Part shown: piece after piece, positions 5,249-6,438 of the stretch
Layout of the letters: each line of letters opens with the position of its first letter
Position numbering within the stretch: position 1 is the first letter of the stretch
Assembly: GCA_022759165.1 (NCBI GenBank)
Contig: JAEMPT010000128.1
Coordinates: 1-6,438 of the forward strand
Direction of reading: 5' to 3'
Origin: Thermoprotei archaeon
GTDB taxonomy: Archaea > Thermoproteota > Thermoprotei_A > Sulfolobales > Fervidicoccaceae
DNA: 6,438 nucleotides
Notes under the pieces: model-generated
Databases searched by the model: none
What the model saw: only the letters and a program-made list of their open reading frames with translations
What the model was told of the DNA's origin: nothing
Made by a program: the position numbers and the translations under genes

Positions 5249-6133
5249 TTGGAAGCTATCGTAGCGATATCTTTGCTTTTTATTTTGATGCTGCTCGGCT
5301 CATTGTTCAAGTCGACGCTTTCTTCCAGATCGTGGTTCGATAGGGTGACAAGAGGTCTCATAAATTTTCTATACTGGTTCCTCGTCCCCCTAACTTTCAT
5401 AGGGACATTTTCGGTCAGAGGTATAACGAAGGATCTGATTTTGCCCTTTACTTCATCCGCTCTCCTTGTAATTGTAGTATGGGTCCTCATAAAGCTCACC
5501 AAGCCTACTAGAGACCCGAGCATTCAAAAAGGGATCCTTTTAAACAGCACTGTACAGAACAATCTGTTCGTCGGATTTCCCGTGCTTTATTCTTTCTACG
5601 GCGATGCTTTCATGTCACTTTATTTCGGCTTCGTTGCCTTCATATTCGCAATTTTGCTTCCAGACATCATGGGGAAGGGCAAACCGTCACTCAAAATCAT
5701 ATTGACGAACCCAGTAATCATTGGAATGTTTGCTGGTCTGGCAATCCATTACCTCGTCGCCGGCATTTCAAATGTTGTATCCTCTGCTTTATACTGGGCG
5801 CCAACATTGCTTTCTTACTTATCTATATTTGCCACCGGGATTTCACTGAGAATGAATTTGGGGCCAATTAAGGAAAATAGAGGGGGTTTCATAGCAACGG
5901 CCATATTCAAGATGATGGTTAACCCTATCGTAAACTTGATTTTACTTCAATTCTTCACGCTCCCTGCACTTTACAGGGATGAGGTTATCCTGCTTTCCTT
6001 CATGCCACCTGCTAGCTTCAACACCGTTATGACAATGAAGTATGGCTGGAAGCCTGAGTTCGTAGCCTCCTCTTCGTTTTTCCTGACAATTGCTAGCCTA
6101 GTGATAGTTTCGATCGTATACCACATTCTATGA
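5249..6133 (+). CDS. AEC-family (auxin efflux carrier-like) transporter
   Basis: This is an integral membrane protein of 294 residues from TTG 5249 (297 from GTG 5240), the usual size for prokaryotic AEC carriers of about 300 residues. About ten hydrophobic segments are readable: roughly 2-20, 34-53, 64-82, 97-116, 121-139, 150-170, 177-200, 211-235, 245-262 and 272-292. They divide into two halves around the charged loop at 140-148. AEC-like features are NNLFVGFPVLYSFYG (104-118, the broken helix of the first half), NPVIIGMFAGLA (154-165), and in the second half MPPASFNTVMTMKYG (252-266) followed by a final hydrophobic helix. Family members export or exchange organic anions and other small metabolites. 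The substrate cannot be read from the sequence. The divergent phosphorylase hints at shared control at most. A short hairpin plus T6 follows about 30 bases after the stop. Confidence 0.85.
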   Translation: MEAIVAISLLFILMLLGSLFKSTLSSRSWFDRVTRGLINFLYWFLVPLTFIGTFSVRGITKDLILPFTSSALLVIVVWVLIKLTKPTRDPSIQKGILLNSTVQNNLFVGFPVLYSFYGDAFMSLYFGFVAFIFAILLPDIMGKGKPSLKIILTNPVIIGMFAGLAIHYLVAGISNVVSSALYWAPTLLSYLSIFATGISLRMNLGPIKENRGGFIATAIFKMMVNPIVNLILLQFFTLPALYRDEVILLSFMPPASFNTVMTMKYGWKPEFVASSSFFLTIASLVIVSIVYHIL

Positions 6134-6163
6134 TAAGCAACATCATCATTCCAACCAGCTCAT

Positions 6164-6181
6164 TGAAGTTCTTCATTTTTT
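6164..6181 (+). terminator. Hairpin and T-run after the transporter
   Basis: TGAAG (6164-6168) and CTTCA (6171-6175) are inverted arms around two bases, followed at once by T6 (6176-6181). The loop is tight, so the T-run is the main signal. A second arm pair, AACTTA (6186-6191) and TAAGTT (6208-6213), is followed by more Ts and may back it up. Confidence 0.5.
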
Positions 6182-6225
6182 AGCTAACTTATAGCCATTA
6201 GATCGCGTAAGTTTTACTTTTTAAA

Positions 6226-6393
6226 ATGAGAACAGGTACTATAGCGCTAAATTGTTATAAGTATGCTTTTTCCGAGAGATTTAAGAGCCCAGAGCAGATC
6301 CATCATTTTTTATGTTTTATCGAATTTTACAAAGATATTATATTTAATGCTAATCTTGTTAAAAATTATTATATATGTATTAAAAAAGTTTAA
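6226..6393 (+). CDS. Possible 55-residue small ORF, hypothetical
   Basis: ATG 6226 opens 55 codons ending in TAA 6391-6393, beginning MRTGTIALNCYKYAFS and ending in an AT-codon-rich, Lys/Ile/Tyr-rich tail. A frame this long is somewhat unexpected in DNA this rich in A and T, where stop codons are frequent. Against it, there is no Shine-Dalgarno site, the nearest TATA-like sequence (TTATAG, 6190-6195) is about ten bases too far for a leaderless start, and the tail overlaps the promoter-like region of the next gene. It resembles no protein I know. It could be chance or the remains of a gene. Confidence 0.2.
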   Translation: MRTGTIALNCYKYAFSERFKSPEQIHHFLCFIEFYKDIIFNANLVKNYYICIKKV

Positions 6394-6422
6394 ATATTTT
6401 TTAAATATATATTAATTAGGTG
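6389..6422 (+). promoter_or_regulatory. Tandem TATA-like element and Shine-Dalgarno of a gene beyond the edge
   Basis: TTTAAATAT occurs twice, at 6389-6397 and 6400-6408, eleven bases apart, inside a nearly GC-free stretch. AGGTG at 6418-6422 lies seven bases before GTG 6430, the same geometry as at the other genes here. The second box is about 26 bp before GTG 6430, and the first would start the RNA near 6419, just at the ribosome site. A plus-strand gene probably begins at 6430 or just past the window, but only three codons would be visible. Confidence 0.45.
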
Positions 6423-6438
6423 AAGAAAAGTGGGAAGA

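Noticed and set aside
5173..5343. 56-codon hydrophobic ORF overlapping the transporter start
   Set aside because: More than half of it lies over the transporter's coding sequence in another frame, and no start with a correctly spaced ribosome site was found; the candidate TATA at 5162 would start the RNA after its GTG.
6134..6417. AT-rich tail as a replication origin or CRISPR leader
   Set aside because: There are no origin recognition boxes, no repeat-spacer units and no cas or orc/cdc6 gene nearby; a promoter explains the AT-rich end better.

Overview
The window most likely comes from a thermophilic archaeon, probably of the Thermoproteota (crenarchaeal) type. The evidence is compositional and structural. 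Arginine is mostly AGA/AGG and isoleucine often ATA. Terminator-like sites are T-runs, one gene has a TATA box about 26 bp before its ATG (a leaderless layout), and the other genes have Shine-Dalgarno sites of the archaeal GGTG(AT) type. No rRNA or tRNA is present to fix the lineage, so this is an inference.

Layout, left to right: (1) a 444-codon GTP/ATP-binding protein of the cyclic 2,3-diphosphoglycerate synthetase / COG2403 family (+), whose upstream neighbour is cut off by the window edge; (2) a 473-nt spacer without a convincing gene, holding T-run terminators, a GC-only palindrome, a 10-bp inverted repeat and two weak ORFs on opposite strands; (3) a complete class II (bacterial/degradative-type) HMG-CoA reductase (+), the mevalonate-forming step of isoprenoid and archaeal lipid synthesis; (4) a 292-codon protein with a V4R-like C-terminal domain (+), leaderless; (5) on the minus strand, a nucleoside phosphorylase of the PNP/UDP family, convergent with (4); (6) divergent from it, an AEC-family membrane transporter (+); (7) a very AT-rich tail with a tandem TATA-like element and a Shine-Dalgarno site, probably the promoter of a gene starting at the right edge.

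The genes do not form one obvious pathway: each is flanked by its own signals, so this reads as ordinary archaeal chromosome with single-gene transcription units. I see no new multi-gene system. The points most worth a second look are the class II HMG-CoA reductase with an NADH-type specificity residue, the phosphorylase whose active-site residues look purine-type rather than uridine-type, the V4R-like protein with a lost cysteine, the unexplained spacer, and start codons that a longest-ORF caller would place on the Shine-Dalgarno GTG nine bases too early.
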